A stretch of DNA of 64,000 nucleotides from Leishmania donovani (GCF_000227135.1 NC_018262.1:1374223-1438222), one strand, 5' to 3'; positions 40,094-48,906 are shown, counted from the first letter of the stretch. The notes: generated by a model from the letters alone, not told the origin. Made by a program: numbers and translations.

Positions 40094-41506
40094 TCACTTC
40101 CACGTTGCAAGCTTATTCGGATTGTAGCCCCTGCCTTGAATGTTCAAAATCACCTCCGATACGGCGGCGTAGAACTCAAGCTCGTTATCCCCAAACTGAT
40201 ACAGCCAGCCTTTCGTGAGAGCATCGTCCAAAAGCATAACGTCCACACCGCGCATTGAAACATGCTCACACGGGTCAACAGACACGGTCCCACGCTCAGC
40301 TTCGTAGTCAGGATCGCCAGCGATGTCCGGTTCTCGATTGCTACTCTCCGCACTATCGCTCCGGTTAGCACTATGCGCACCCGGAATGAACTGAGCCTCT
40401 CCGCTGCGATCAAAGCGACCACGATCTGGAGCACTATCGCCGTCTCCAAGAGTGGCCGGTATACGTTTGTCCGTTGCATTACTACTCTCCCGCGCTTTTT
40501 CAGCAGGCCCCATCCTACGTTGCTGCGACTCGTACGATTTCTCAGAAAAAGGATCGAGTAAGGTTACTTGGCGTGCGCGCTCCTTCGCGTTACAACTGTA
40601 CGCGCCCTTCCTTCGCTGCTGAAACAAACCTGGCTGACGCCACTTGTAATCCAGCAGAAGATTAAAGTACTCTGAACCAAACACATATGGGTCCATCGTA
40701 GTTTTCTGAATCGTTCCAGGCAGGTGAAACTCGTCGTCACTAGGCCCAATCGCCCCCGGGCGCCGCTTCATCTTTGGCTTCACCTCCTCACGTGTATGAA
40801 AGTTCGCAGCGTCGTGAAAACCAATACAACGGTTGCACCCTATCAAGGCAACAACTTGCTCCAATGAAAATCCTTGACGCGATAAAACACGCTTCATGTT
40901 CAAGACATCACGGTCGTCCTCGTGAACCAGCGAACGCGGAAATGCGAGGAGCAGGTCACGTGTCATGAACTCAGGTGGGTCATCGCGACCGCGCAACGGC
41001 ACTACATTGGGTCCACCAAGGCGAGCCATTGCCTTTGCTGTGAACATCGCCCACAAATCGGGAAAGGTGTACATCGGCTGATCTGTGCTAAGTTTCCAAA
41101 TGAAGTCTGCAATCTCCTCGGCCTCTTCTCGGTAATTCTCAGGTGCCACAATAGGGCATCCGAATGGTGTTTGTGTGTTACTGAGTGCATGATGCAGCAA
41201 CATTCGCACGGCAACGACGGCTAGATCAGGCCTTGAAAACAACTTCTGATCGATCGAATCGCGAATGTGCAGCTCATTTCCTGAGGGTCGCCAGCGCTGA
41301 TACCATCGGTTCAGTGCATAAAAGAATGCGCTCGTCACATTTACAAAGGCGAGAAGCCCGGTAAAAATGGCAGCCGTTTCCCACCACGGGCGCTGTCGAG
41401 CAAGGCGGTGAAGATCACTTTCCTTGCATCCCCACCAAAGCAGCCTGCCTGAAGTAGAGGAAAAGAGGCCGCGGGTGCTTCGTTTGAGAAGGCTGGCCCG
41501 ATACAT
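40094..41506 (-). CDS. class I (APX/CcP-like) peroxidase-fold protein with altered active site
   Basis: A 470-residue protein with one N-terminal membrane segment (WWETAAIFTGLLAFVNVTSAF, about 41-61) after a basic, Ser-rich leader that could target mitochondria. The next 190 residues follow the ascorbate/cytochrome c peroxidase fold. VRMLLHHA at 100-107 matches the distal 'R-L-A-W-H' helix with R101 and H105 kept but Trp replaced by L104. TFPDLWAMFTAKAMARLGGP (147-166) and LRGRDD are strongly family-like. The proximal helix FSLEQVVALIGCNRCIGFH (213-231) carries N225 where the haem-ligand His is expected. So haem binding and peroxidase activity are doubtful. The C-terminal 150 residues are charged and unlike peroxidases. 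The start is an ATG with a good splice acceptor at 41520-41521. Confidence 0.75.
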   Translation of the reverse strand: MYRASLLKRSTRGLFSSTSGRLLWWGCKESDLHRLARQRPWWETAAIFTGLLAFVNVTSAFFYALNRWYQRWRPSGNELHIRDSIDQKLFSRPDLAVVAVRMLLHHALSNTQTPFGCPIVAPENYREEAEEIADFIWKLSTDQPMYTFPDLWAMFTAKAMARLGGPNVVPLRGRDDPPEFMTRDLLLAFPRSLVHEDDRDVLNMKRVLSRQGFSLEQVVALIGCNRCIGFHDAANFHTREEVKPKMKRRPGAIGPSDDEFHLPGTIQKTTMDPYVFGSEYFNLLLDYKWRQPGLFQQRRKGAYSCNAKERARQVTLLDPFSEKSYESQQRRMGPAEKARESSNATDKRIPATLGDGDSAPDRGRFDRSGEAQFIPGAHSANRSDSAESSNREPDIAGDPDYEAERGTVSVDPCEHVSMRGVDVMLLDDALTKGWLYQFGDNELEFYAAVSEVILNIQGRGYNPNKLATWK

Positions 41507-41519
41507 GTTGTTTTGGGTT

Positions 41520-41521
41520 CT
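41520..41521 (-). promoter_or_regulatory. predicted spliced-leader acceptor, peroxidase-like gene
   Basis: The minus strand reads a T/C-rich stretch (about 41540-41575), then 'tttgcatcag', then the ATG 14 bases later. Confidence 0.5.
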
Positions 41522-42095
41522 GATGCAAACCGTTTCGAATAAGAAGCGGAGAACAAAAGAAATAAAAGGTGTTTAGTTGCGAAGGATATGGTGTAGGTAT
41601 ATATTTATCCCCAGTAAAATCAGGTGTCAGAGAAATATAAAGAATAGAAAGAAGACAGACAGCAGAGAAAATAAGAAAGCCCTTTGACAAAATCTTGAGC
41701 GGAGTGCGAAGTCCCCCACAGAAAAGCAGGTTGCTGAGAGCAGCGGTCAGGCGTTGCTGTTTCCTTCTCTATTTTTTTTCGTGGGGTTTCCCTCGTTGAT
41801 CGCCTGCACTTCAGCGAAAGTCTCGAGAATCGGCAACACAAAAAGGCCACCGAAGCAGCGTCATTATAAAGAAAGCGCGGGAAAAACATGTCTTTTTTTT
41901 TCCACAGGTGCTTTTGTGGAGCTGCGAAGTCAGGGACAATATAAAATGAAGCCCCTATAGACTTACATTTCAGACATATTTATATCCCTATATTGAAGTG
42001 TACACGACAAAGTCTCAAACTTTGAAATAAACCCATGAGGCCGAAGATGCGCAACTTCTCAAAAAAAAAAAAAAAAAGAACTGAAAACCCCGAAA
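41522..42095. other. intergenic AT-rich region, no gene seen
   Basis: Noticeably AT-rich for this genome, with T-runs near 41771-41779 and 41892-41900 and a 17-base A-run at 42061-42077 just downstream of the transacylase stop codon. Confidence 0.5.
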
Positions 42096-43694
42096 CTAGA
42101 AAAGCGGTGCTTCACTTGGAAAGGAAGACACTTGAAGTGAAATGCTGCGGCTTCGGTCATCTTCAGAGAAAAACGAAGTGCGCCTAAACATTTCTGATGT
42201 GTTCCTTTTCGGCGACGCTTCTTGAATGTGTGAGCATCCTTGCGCCACAACAACTTCTTCCATTGCTGTTATCCATTGTACAGGGTGAGCGAGCTGAGCT
42301 GCCAGCACTGCAGCCGTCATCTCCCTCACATTTCCTTCCGCGGCGCCGCTGTTAAATGTATCGACCACAAGAGTGCTCTCAAATCGGCCTTTGTGGCGGA
42401 TTTCGCCAATATTCGCCCTCTTCATGCATTCAAGTGCACTCTGCTGAAAAGCCCTGTTCAACGGGTCAAATACCCTCCCCGTCAAATTCGTGATCCACAG
42501 AGGGTGGACGCGGCGCTCCTCATCGAGAATTCCGTCCTTGGAAATCGATAACAGCTCACGAAGTGCCGCCTCGTCTGGCAGGGCTGTGCGCAGGACAGGA
42601 AGAAACGCATCCATGGCGCGCCGAAGCTTGCTCGAATGAAATGGAACTTCCATGATCAGAGGAACAAACCATGATTTCTTCTTAAGGCCACTGCGACCGT
42701 CCTCCTCCAAGGTGAGGTGCGTAAGTTCGTCTAGTGACGGCGTAAATCCGTCGTCCGCGCCCTTGATGAACCGGCGAAACGTTGATCTTGAGCCGTACTT
42801 TTGTGCTGATGACGTTGCGAAATCCACATCGTGGGCAATATTCGGATCTCTTGCCACACCATCTCTGTTGTCGATGCGGACGGATGTGAGAGCATGACTT
42901 ACAAGGGATTCAACATCCTCACCGCTGGCACAGTTTGCCCGGTATTGCGGATCCAGGCATTTTCCCAGCACAGCTAGCCCAACAAGGTCTCCAGCCACGA
43001 CGTATTGCTGATGCCTGATGTTGTTGTTCACCACTTCCACGAATGAGGATGTGTGCGCAAGAGATTGTGCAACCTCCTCAAGAAGCGCGAAAAAAACTCG
43101 GTCTGCCGTCTCGCTGTCGTCGCTGAGATTTGCTCGCTGAGGACTGCAGGCGTATAGTTTTCTATTTCCGCGCGGGGCACCATCGCAAGCCTGCTCCATG
43201 AGCAGACCACGCTTAAAGGTCAAATTAAGAGCGGTCTCGGGACTAAAGACACCGAGAGCTGTAAGCGCGGTAAATTCACCTAGGCTATGCCCGGCGATGC
43301 AGGAAATTTGCCTATTGTATACCTGTGGATTGTCATGCTTCAACTTTTCGTATGCAAGAAGTTGTGCGGCGAGAACACAGGGCTGCGTTAGGTACGTTAA
43401 CTGCATCACACCGTCTGGGTGTGTGATCGCGTGAGTGCATCGTGTGGACTCTTTCATATTCAGCACCTCTGTGCAGGGCCGCTTGCAGACTTCATCGACA
43501 ACAAAAGCGTCGCTACGCGCCGCTACTTTCTTTGGGTTTTCTTGGATGATGTGCTGCAGTGAGATGCCGTAATTGCGCATCATACAATCTGTCATGCGTT
43601 CCCATACCTGCACAACCGCGGGGTCATCAAGGAGGGAAAGACACATGCCCTTGGCATGTGCCCCTTGACCCGAGAAGATCAAGGCGTTTCGCAT
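42096..43694 (-). CDS. malonyl-CoA:ACP transacylase-like protein
   Basis: A 532-residue protein from the ATG at 43694 (MRNALIFSGQGAHAKGM); the longer frame begins with TTG and a splice acceptor lies at 43724-43725. The N-terminus has the family's FSGQG oxyanion loop. YLTQPCVLAAQLLAYE is followed by GHSLGE with nucleophile S137, the acyltransferase elbow. VPFHSSKLR supplies the expected catalytic His. It is much longer than bacterial FabD (about 310) because of insertions between these motifs. The usual role is loading malonyl groups on acyl carrier protein, which in trypanosomatids belongs to the mitochondrial type II fatty acid synthesis route; no clear targeting peptide is seen at this start. 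The gene lies in the AT-richer block. Confidence 0.85.
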   Translation of the reverse strand: MRNALIFSGQGAHAKGMCLSLLDDPAVVQVWERMTDCMMRNYGISLQHIIQENPKKVAARSDAFVVDEVCKRPCTEVLNMKESTRCTHAITHPDGVMQLTYLTQPCVLAAQLLAYEKLKHDNPQVYNRQISCIAGHSLGEFTALTALGVFSPETALNLTFKRGLLMEQACDGAPRGNRKLYACSPQRANLSDDSETADRVFFALLEEVAQSLAHTSSFVEVVNNNIRHQQYVVAGDLVGLAVLGKCLDPQYRANCASGEDVESLVSHALTSVRIDNRDGVARDPNIAHDVDFATSSAQKYGSRSTFRRFIKGADDGFTPSLDELTHLTLEEDGRSGLKKKSWFVPLIMEVPFHSSKLRRAMDAFLPVLRTALPDEAALRELLSISKDGILDEERRVHPLWITNLTGRVFDPLNRAFQQSALECMKRANIGEIRHKGRFESTLVVDTFNSGAAEGNVREMTAAVLAAQLAHPVQWITAMEEVVVAQGCSHIQEASPKRNTSEMFRRTSFFSEDDRSRSISLQVSSFPSEAPLF

Positions 43695-43723
43695 TTTCCC
43701 CTTCGTCAGCTGTTTGCCCAATG

Positions 43724-43725
43724 CT
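43724..43725 (-). promoter_or_regulatory. predicted spliced-leader acceptor, transacylase gene
   Basis: The minus strand shows a T-rich tract (43731-43757) ending 'ttttactgag'. It excludes the upstream TTG and supports the ATG at 43694. Confidence 0.6.
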
Positions 43726-44096
43726 CAGTAAAACGGAAAAACAAGGGCAAAAGAAAATATGACAGCAATAAACGATGACATAAAAGTGCATTGTGCTTTC
43801 ATGAAGCCCTGCAGAACGCGTACGCTCCTTCATAAAAGGGAGACCAATTTTAGTCGCTGCCGGATTGTCTCCAACGACCTCAATGAATGCCACGAGAAGG
43901 ATCAGGCAAATGAAGAGACAAACCAAGAAAAGGCGGGTATGTGACAAGCAAATTAGCGCTTGAATCGCCAATAGAAGTTTTCCACACACACGGATCTCGA
44001 AAATCACGCAGATCCGCTCTTCATCTTTGCATTTTTCCCCCACGTCGATCAGCAACTTTTCGTTTTTCATTTTACAGTCCTTCATAGCTCTTTAAC
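43726..44096. other. intergenic region, no gene seen
   Basis: AT-rich spacer between the transacylase gene and the inverted SIDER-like arm. It holds the transacylase pyrimidine tract (43731-43757, minus strand) and no credible open frame. Confidence 0.5.
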
Positions 44097-44404
44097 GGAG
44101 AGACACATCACTGCACGCCATCTACGTTAAGTGCTCACACTCCGGGGTAGCCAAGCAGATCCTCCCCCCCCCCTTCCCATCCCTGCCAACACCAAGCCGC
44201 CCCTGGCCCCGACAGGGTCAGGCGCACAGGACGTGGGGAGGGCCAGTGCGACTTGTCGCTGCTTGATGTCAGCGGCCACGTCCTGGATGGCGCTGCTTTG
44301 GAGCGACCTGCGACAGCGGATGCTTCTGCCCCACCCATATGATGAGCAGAGTGTCAGCACGATTCGGACGTATCCCAGCCGGTCCTCACACCGCCTGCTG
44401 GTGG
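44097..44404 (-). mobile_element. SIDER-like fragment, left arm of an inverted repeat
   Basis: The reverse complement of 45831-46139, identical except for the length of a C/G homopolymer. It contains the 3' half of the SIDER-like element in minus orientation, plus the flank 'gtgagcacttaacgtagatg' and the following 'gcgtgcagtgatgtgtctct' seen on the other arm. It runs into the gap exactly at the G/C homopolymer of the element. Confidence 0.8.
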
Positions 44405-45170
44405 NNNNNNNNNNNNNNNNNNNNNNNNNNNNNNNNNNNNNNNNNNNNNNNNNNNNNNNNNNNNNNNNNNNNNNNNNNNNNNNNNNNNNNNNNNNNNNNN
44501 NNNNNNNNNNNNNNNNNNNNNNNNNNNNNNNNNNNNNNNNNNNNNNNNNNNNNNNNNNNNNNNNNNNNNNNNNNNNNNNNNNNNNNNNNNNNNNNNNNNN
44601 NNNNNNNNNNNNNNNNNNNNNNNNNNNNNNNNNNNNNNNNNNNNNNNNNNNNNNNNNNNNNNNNNNNNNNNNNNNNNNNNNNNNNNNNNNNNNNNNNNNN
44701 NNNNNNNNNNNNNNNNNNNNNNNNNNNNNNNNNNNNNNNNNNNNNNNNNNNNNNNNNNNNNNNNNNNNNNNNNNNNNNNNNNNNNNNNNNNNNNNNNNNN
44801 NNNNNNNNNNNNNNNNNNNNNNNNNNNNNNNNNNNNNNNNNNNNNNNNNNNNNNNNNNNNNNNNNNNNNNNNNNNNNNNNNNNNNNNNNNNNNNNNNNNN
44901 NNNNNNNNNNNNNNNNNNNNNNNNNNNNNNNNNNNNNNNNNNNNNNNNNNNNNNNNNNNNNNNNNNNNNNNNNNNNNNNNNNNNNNNNNNNNNNNNNNNN
45001 NNNNNNNNNNNNNNNNNNNNNNNNNNNNNNNNNNNNNNNNNNNNNNNNNNNNNNNNNNNNNNNNNNNNNNNNNNNNNNNNNNNNNNNNNNNNNNNNNNNN
45101 NNNNNNNNNNNNNNNNNNNNNNNNNNNNNNNNNNNNNNNNNNNNNNNNNNNNNNNNNNNNNNNNNNNNNN
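44405..45170. other. assembly gap (766 N)
   Basis: Unresolved repeat sequence between the left SIDER arm and the DIRE 3' end. Apparent open frames crossing it are artefacts. Confidence 0.99.
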
Positions 45171-45597
45171 GCCGCGGCGTGAAGCGACCGAGGGCGAAGC
45201 ATGGCACGCAGGCAGGGGGTGCGCAGGGCCACCGAGGGCCCTGACCTGAGGCTGGCCAACGTCCTCCTCGAGCTCATCCGGCATGTCACCTTGACCACTC
45301 CCCTATTACCCGCACGACAGACGCCACCGCCTCCGCCCTCGAGCAGGAGCATGGGCGCGGCCCGCGTTGGATCAGGCCATGCAGCTCACCCATGTCCGTG
45401 GGACGCCCGCCGCGCAGCACGCACCCGAGGAAGGGACGAGCAAGGACAGGAAGTGCCCGTGCGGCGTATGGCCCGATGCGAAGGCAGGCGGCTCGTCCTA
45501 GACGCCCAGGATGCACCCGTAACCCCCCTACGGAGACGGGTGAGCTGTGGTTGTATGCGTCTATTTTTGTCACTTGCTCGCGGCAGAATGGCACGGT
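45171..45597 (+). mobile_element. 3' end of a degenerate ingi-type element (DIRE), copy 1
   Basis: Nearly identical to 63032-63456 over about 420 bases, including the run 'gaatggcacggtaaaa' at the end. It terminates in a short A-rich tail ('aaaagcaaaaag'), then about 25 unrelated bases, then a SIDER-like copy. No reading frame is maintained (the apparent ones start inside the repeat and lack homology), as expected for the 3' UTR or a decayed 3' region of a non-LTR retrotransposon. Only the 3' portion is visible because of the gap. Confidence 0.65.
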
Positions 45598-45633
45598 AAA
45601 AGCAAAAAGAAACTTCGTTCTGCGATATAGCAC

Positions 45634-46109
45634 GAGTCAAGCTGCACTCTACCTGACGACCCTGTCTCAGGCCCCCACGGCGTGGCGCAAAGCAGTGCTG
45701 GACAGCCGCCGCAGCACGGCCCCAGCCTGCAACGCAACCCACCGGCCCCCACTTTGTAGGCTGCCCTACAGCAGTTATCATCATGCCGGTGGCCGCGGGG
45801 TGCACCCCTCGGGGTGGCTCAGGGCCCCCCCCACCAGCAGGCGGTGTGAGGACCGGCTGGGATACGTCCGAATCGTGCTGACACTCTGCTCATCATATGG
45901 GTGGGGCAGAAGCATCCGCTGTCGCAGGTCGCTCCAAAGCAGCGCCATCCAGGACGTGGCCGCTGACATCAAGCAGCGACAAGTCGCACTGGCCCTCCCC
46001 ACGTCCTGTGCGCCTGACCCTGTCGGGGCCAGGGGCGGCTTGGTGTTGGCAGGGATGGGAAGGGGGGGGGGGAGGATCTGCTTGGCTACCCCGGAGTGTG
46101 AGCACTTAA
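45634..46109 (+). mobile_element. SIDER-like retroposon, right copy
   Basis: Matches 35832-36500 closely, without the extra block seen after the gap there, so the element is shorter at its 5' end. After the G-run the 3' segment differs from the 36-kb copy ('ctgcttggctaccccggag' against 'ctgcttggctttctcgac'). Its 3' half forms the right arm (45831-46139) of the inverted repeat. An A-run at 46160-46168 could be a tail. Confidence 0.7.
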
Positions 46110-46139
46110 CGTAGATGGCGTGCAGTGATGTGTCTCTCC
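45831..46139. repeat. right arm of a 309-bp inverted repeat
   Basis: The reverse complement of 44097-44404. The arms are separated by about 1.4 kb including the gap. Confidence 0.85.
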
Positions 46140-46425
46140 TTATTGGAGGCAGCTTTGGCTGGGCGATAAAAAAAAATCTATAAGAGCAGGTGGCGGACGG
46201 TTTCTCTAAAAATATGCAAAGAAGGGCGCGTTCCTGCTAGTGAACACGTCAGCGTGGGATGGGGACGGGTATGGGAATCGCCAAAGGTGCCTGGGACTGC
46301 GGCTGAATCGGCAGCTGCGTGGCCAGCTTTGGTGCGGCCATTGGTGGCGGTGACGGTGCAGCGCTTGGCGGCGCCAGGGGAGTCGGCGTTGCGAGCGGTG
46401 GAGGCACCGAGGACAAGTACGGAGG
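46110..46425. repeat. 316-bp duplicate, probably an assembly artefact (copy 1)
   Basis: Identical to 46525-46840, with the 99-N gap starting immediately after. It includes a second copy of the last codons and stop of the Pro-rich gene (from 46253). Read as an unmerged contig end. Confidence 0.9.
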
Positions 46426-46524
46426 NNNNNNNNNNNNNNNNNNNNNNNNNNNNNNNNNNNNNNNNNNNNNNNNNNNNNNNNNNNNNNNNNNNNNNNNNNN
46501 NNNNNNNNNNNNNNNNNNNNNNNN
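46426..46524. other. assembly gap (99 N)
   Basis: Flanked by the two copies of the 316-bp duplicate; probably no sequence is missing here. Confidence 0.99.
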
Positions 46525-46840
46525 CGTAGATGGCGTGCAGTGATGTGTCTCTCCTTATTGGAGGCAGCTTTGGCTGGGCGATAAAAAAAAATCTATAAGA
46601 GCAGGTGGCGGACGGTTTCTCTAAAAATATGCAAAGAAGGGCGCGTTCCTGCTAGTGAACACGTCAGCGTGGGATGGGGACGGGTATGGGAATCGCCAAA
46701 GGTGCCTGGGACTGCGGCTGAATCGGCAGCTGCGTGGCCAGCTTTGGTGCGGCCATTGGTGGCGGTGACGGTGCAGCGCTTGGCGGCGCCAGGGGAGTCG
46801 GCGTTGCGAGCGGTGGAGGCACCGAGGACAAGTACGGAGG
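46525..46840. repeat. 316-bp duplicate (copy 2, the one continuous with the gene)
   Basis: Identical to 46110-46425 and continuous with the coding sequence of the Pro-rich gene at its right. Confidence 0.9.
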
Positions 46841-48853
46841 GTGGAGCACAGGTGGGCCGCCGGTGGCGAGGACGGGCTGCGGCGCAAAGGTGGAAGAAGC
46901 CGTGCCGTACATGCCCGTGCTCTGCAACGCGGTGTGAAGCGACGGTGGCGACGTGGCGACTGGAGGTGACTGATAGTTACTTTCTTGGTTAATCCAAGAG
47001 ACGGGTGACACGAGCTGATTCGCCTGCGACGGGACGGTTGGCGCGCTGAAGGATTCTATTGAGTTGGAGGGCGAGAGCCCCGTTCGCGACTTTGCTGGCG
47101 TTGGAAGTGGCGTTGCCGTTGACTGAGCCGACGGCGCGGCGACGGTGTAGGGCGGCGGCGGCTGGGTGGGCAGTGGAGGCGACGTTTGCTGGCTTGATGT
47201 TGTTGCCGCCGCCGCGTTGTAGGAAGGCGGCGGTGGCAGGGGCTGGGACGTGGCGTTCGGCGCGGGTGCCGCCGCCTGCTGTGATGACACGGCTGGCGGC
47301 GGAGTTGCCGGGACGGTTACGACTGTTGGCGCCTGCGGCGGCGACCCCCGCGCTGGCGGTCGATTCAAGGACGATGACAAGGAAGATGAGGACAAACTAC
47401 TACTGCTCGCGCTACGGGTGCTGCTGAAAGACGAGTAGGAAGTCCTGCTCAAGCTCTTGGCGGCACCAGTGAACTTGGGAGGGGCTAGCTGCGGCCCTGC
47501 AGCCGGCGGTGTGCTCTGCGAGTTTCCCTTGCTTCTCTTTCGGTGTTTATCATGTGCGACAGGCTCGGGCACGATGGACGGCGCCGCTGTGCTGAGCGTT
47601 CCATCCACGCTAGATTGGACGAGAATGTTGATGTGCTTCGTGAGGTGCTGAATCTCGTGCCCAAGCTCGTCGCAGTACTCTACGTGCTGTGCAGGGATCG
47701 ACGACAGTGGTGTGTCTAGCGCCGCGCGGTAGGCAACGATCATGTACGCCAAGTTGGTACCCAAACACTGGAGTTGGTAGAGCACGTCGTACTGTAAGTA
47801 ATGGCCTACGGAGCCTTCAGCGGGAAGCGGCAGCTTGTTCACTGGGTTGCGCCACTGCCGTATCATGTCCTTCACCTCACGACTAGTGCCGATACGCGGT
47901 GGGGCAGGGCTGTTGTCCACAAGCTGATTTGCCACCTGCAATATGATGTTTGCCACCCTCACAATTGATGCCACATGGTTGTCGATGGACTTGGTAAGCC
48001 GGGAGGTGCTGACGGCGCCACTCTTGTCCGGTCCTTTGAGTGGCGTGCGTGTCAACACATCGTGCTCTCGGTGCAGCGCTGCCGCGACGGTTTCGCTAAG
48101 AGATTGCAGCTGATACGCCACATCGTACTGCAGGAGATGAAGTAGACTGCTCTTTTCGGCGGTGTTGGCCGGCACACGCCTTGGCGGCTGGCCACGATCA
48201 CTAACACTGGCACGCGCTGCCGTCGCCTCGTGCCCGCGTGACGCGTCCTGCACGCCTTCGCAGCGAGGAGGCTGGCTTGGGCGGCGATGCCGATCACTTT
48301 CACCTACTACCACACGCACGATGTACGGCTTGCCCTGCTCGGCGCCCGTTTCTCTGCTGGGCTCGGCATCGCGGACAGGGGGTGCAGCGATCGGCAGCGG
48401 CATCACCGATGCCCGCGGTGCCGGCGCATCCTGCGAGAGCACCCGGCAGCTCATATCGGCGTAGCCCACTGTCTCACCGGCAGCGTTGCCGATGACGTAG
48501 TCGGCGTACGTGCGCAGGGGAGGTTGGGCAGCTGCATCGGGTTGCGGTACCAACGGACACGGACACGACCACCGCGCAGCGCCAACGACTGCCCCTTCCT
48601 TCACGCTGACCAGCTGACACTGACACATGGCAGGAAAGACAGCGACAGCCTGCTCACTGCTCATTCGAAAGTCAGCCTTGTGGCAGATGTTATATGTCAC
48701 TGAGTCGCCAATAGCGTAGCCTTGCGGGTGTATCACGATGGGGGGAAAGTCGAGGAAGCGCACCTCCACAGAAATCGTTGACGCGACGCTGGCGATGAGC
48801 GGGTCGAGTCCGTACACTCGCTTCACGGCCACCTCGAGACGATAAGACTGCAT
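46664..48853 (-). CDS. Pro-rich protein with an internal helical duplication and a C2-like N-terminus
   Basis: A 729-residue protein with an ATG start. Residues 1-140 look like a beta-sandwich (YRLEVAVKRVYGL, ISVEVRFLDFPPIVI, GYADMSCRVL), possibly C2-like. Two related helical modules follow: LLHLLQYDVAYQLQSLSETV (about 235) and VGHYLQYDVLYQLQCLGTNL (about 348), both with LQYDV-x-YQLQ-x-L and each followed by 60-70 helical residues (for example SIDNHVASIVRVANIILQVA). The last 280 residues are Pro/Ser/Ala/Thr-rich and disordered, ending LAIPIPVPIPR. This architecture suggests a scaffold or cytoskeletal/basal-body adaptor, but I do not recognise the family. A textbook splice acceptor lies at 48889-48890. 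A false second copy of the 3' end exists at 46251-46425. Confidence 0.7.
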   Translation of the reverse strand: MQSYRLEVAVKRVYGLDPLIASVASTISVEVRFLDFPPIVIHPQGYAIGDSVTYNICHKADFRMSSEQAVAVFPAMCQCQLVSVKEGAVVGAARWSCPCPLVPQPDAAAQPPLRTYADYVIGNAAGETVGYADMSCRVLSQDAPAPRASVMPLPIAAPPVRDAEPSRETGAEQGKPYIVRVVVGESDRHRRPSQPPRCEGVQDASRGHEATAARASVSDRGQPPRRVPANTAEKSSLLHLLQYDVAYQLQSLSETVAAALHREHDVLTRTPLKGPDKSGAVSTSRLTKSIDNHVASIVRVANIILQVANQLVDNSPAPPRIGTSREVKDMIRQWRNPVNKLPLPAEGSVGHYLQYDVLYQLQCLGTNLAYMIVAYRAALDTPLSSIPAQHVEYCDELGHEIQHLTKHINILVQSSVDGTLSTAAPSIVPEPVAHDKHRKRSKGNSQSTPPAAGPQLAPPKFTGAAKSLSRTSYSSFSSTRSASSSSLSSSSLSSSLNRPPARGSPPQAPTVVTVPATPPPAVSSQQAAAPAPNATSQPLPPPPSYNAAAATTSSQQTSPPLPTQPPPPYTVAAPSAQSTATPLPTPAKSRTGLSPSNSIESFSAPTVPSQANQLVSPVSWINQESNYQSPPVATSPPSLHTALQSTGMYGTASSTFAPQPVLATGGPPVLHPPYLSSVPPPLATPTPLAPPSAAPSPPPMAAPKLATQLPIQPQSQAPLAIPIPVPIPR

Positions 48854-48888
48854 CCTGCTGAGTCGCGCTACCGTTGCGGTGGCTGATG

Positions 48889-48890
48889 CT
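48889..48890 (-). promoter_or_regulatory. predicted spliced-leader acceptor, Pro-rich gene
   Basis: The minus strand reads 'cctttttcttttgcttag' at 48889-48906, then 35 bases to the ATG. Confidence 0.7.
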
Positions 48891-48906
48891 AAGCAAAAGA
48901 AAAAGG

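Noticed and set aside
44127..45284. Long open frames on both strands across the 766-N gap
   Set aside because: Their length comes from N-codons being read as open; the flanks are SIDER and DIRE repeat sequence.
46254..46543. Second copy of the end of the Pro-rich gene
   Set aside because: Lies in the exact 316-bp duplicate next to a gap, so it is read as an assembly artefact and not a gene fragment.
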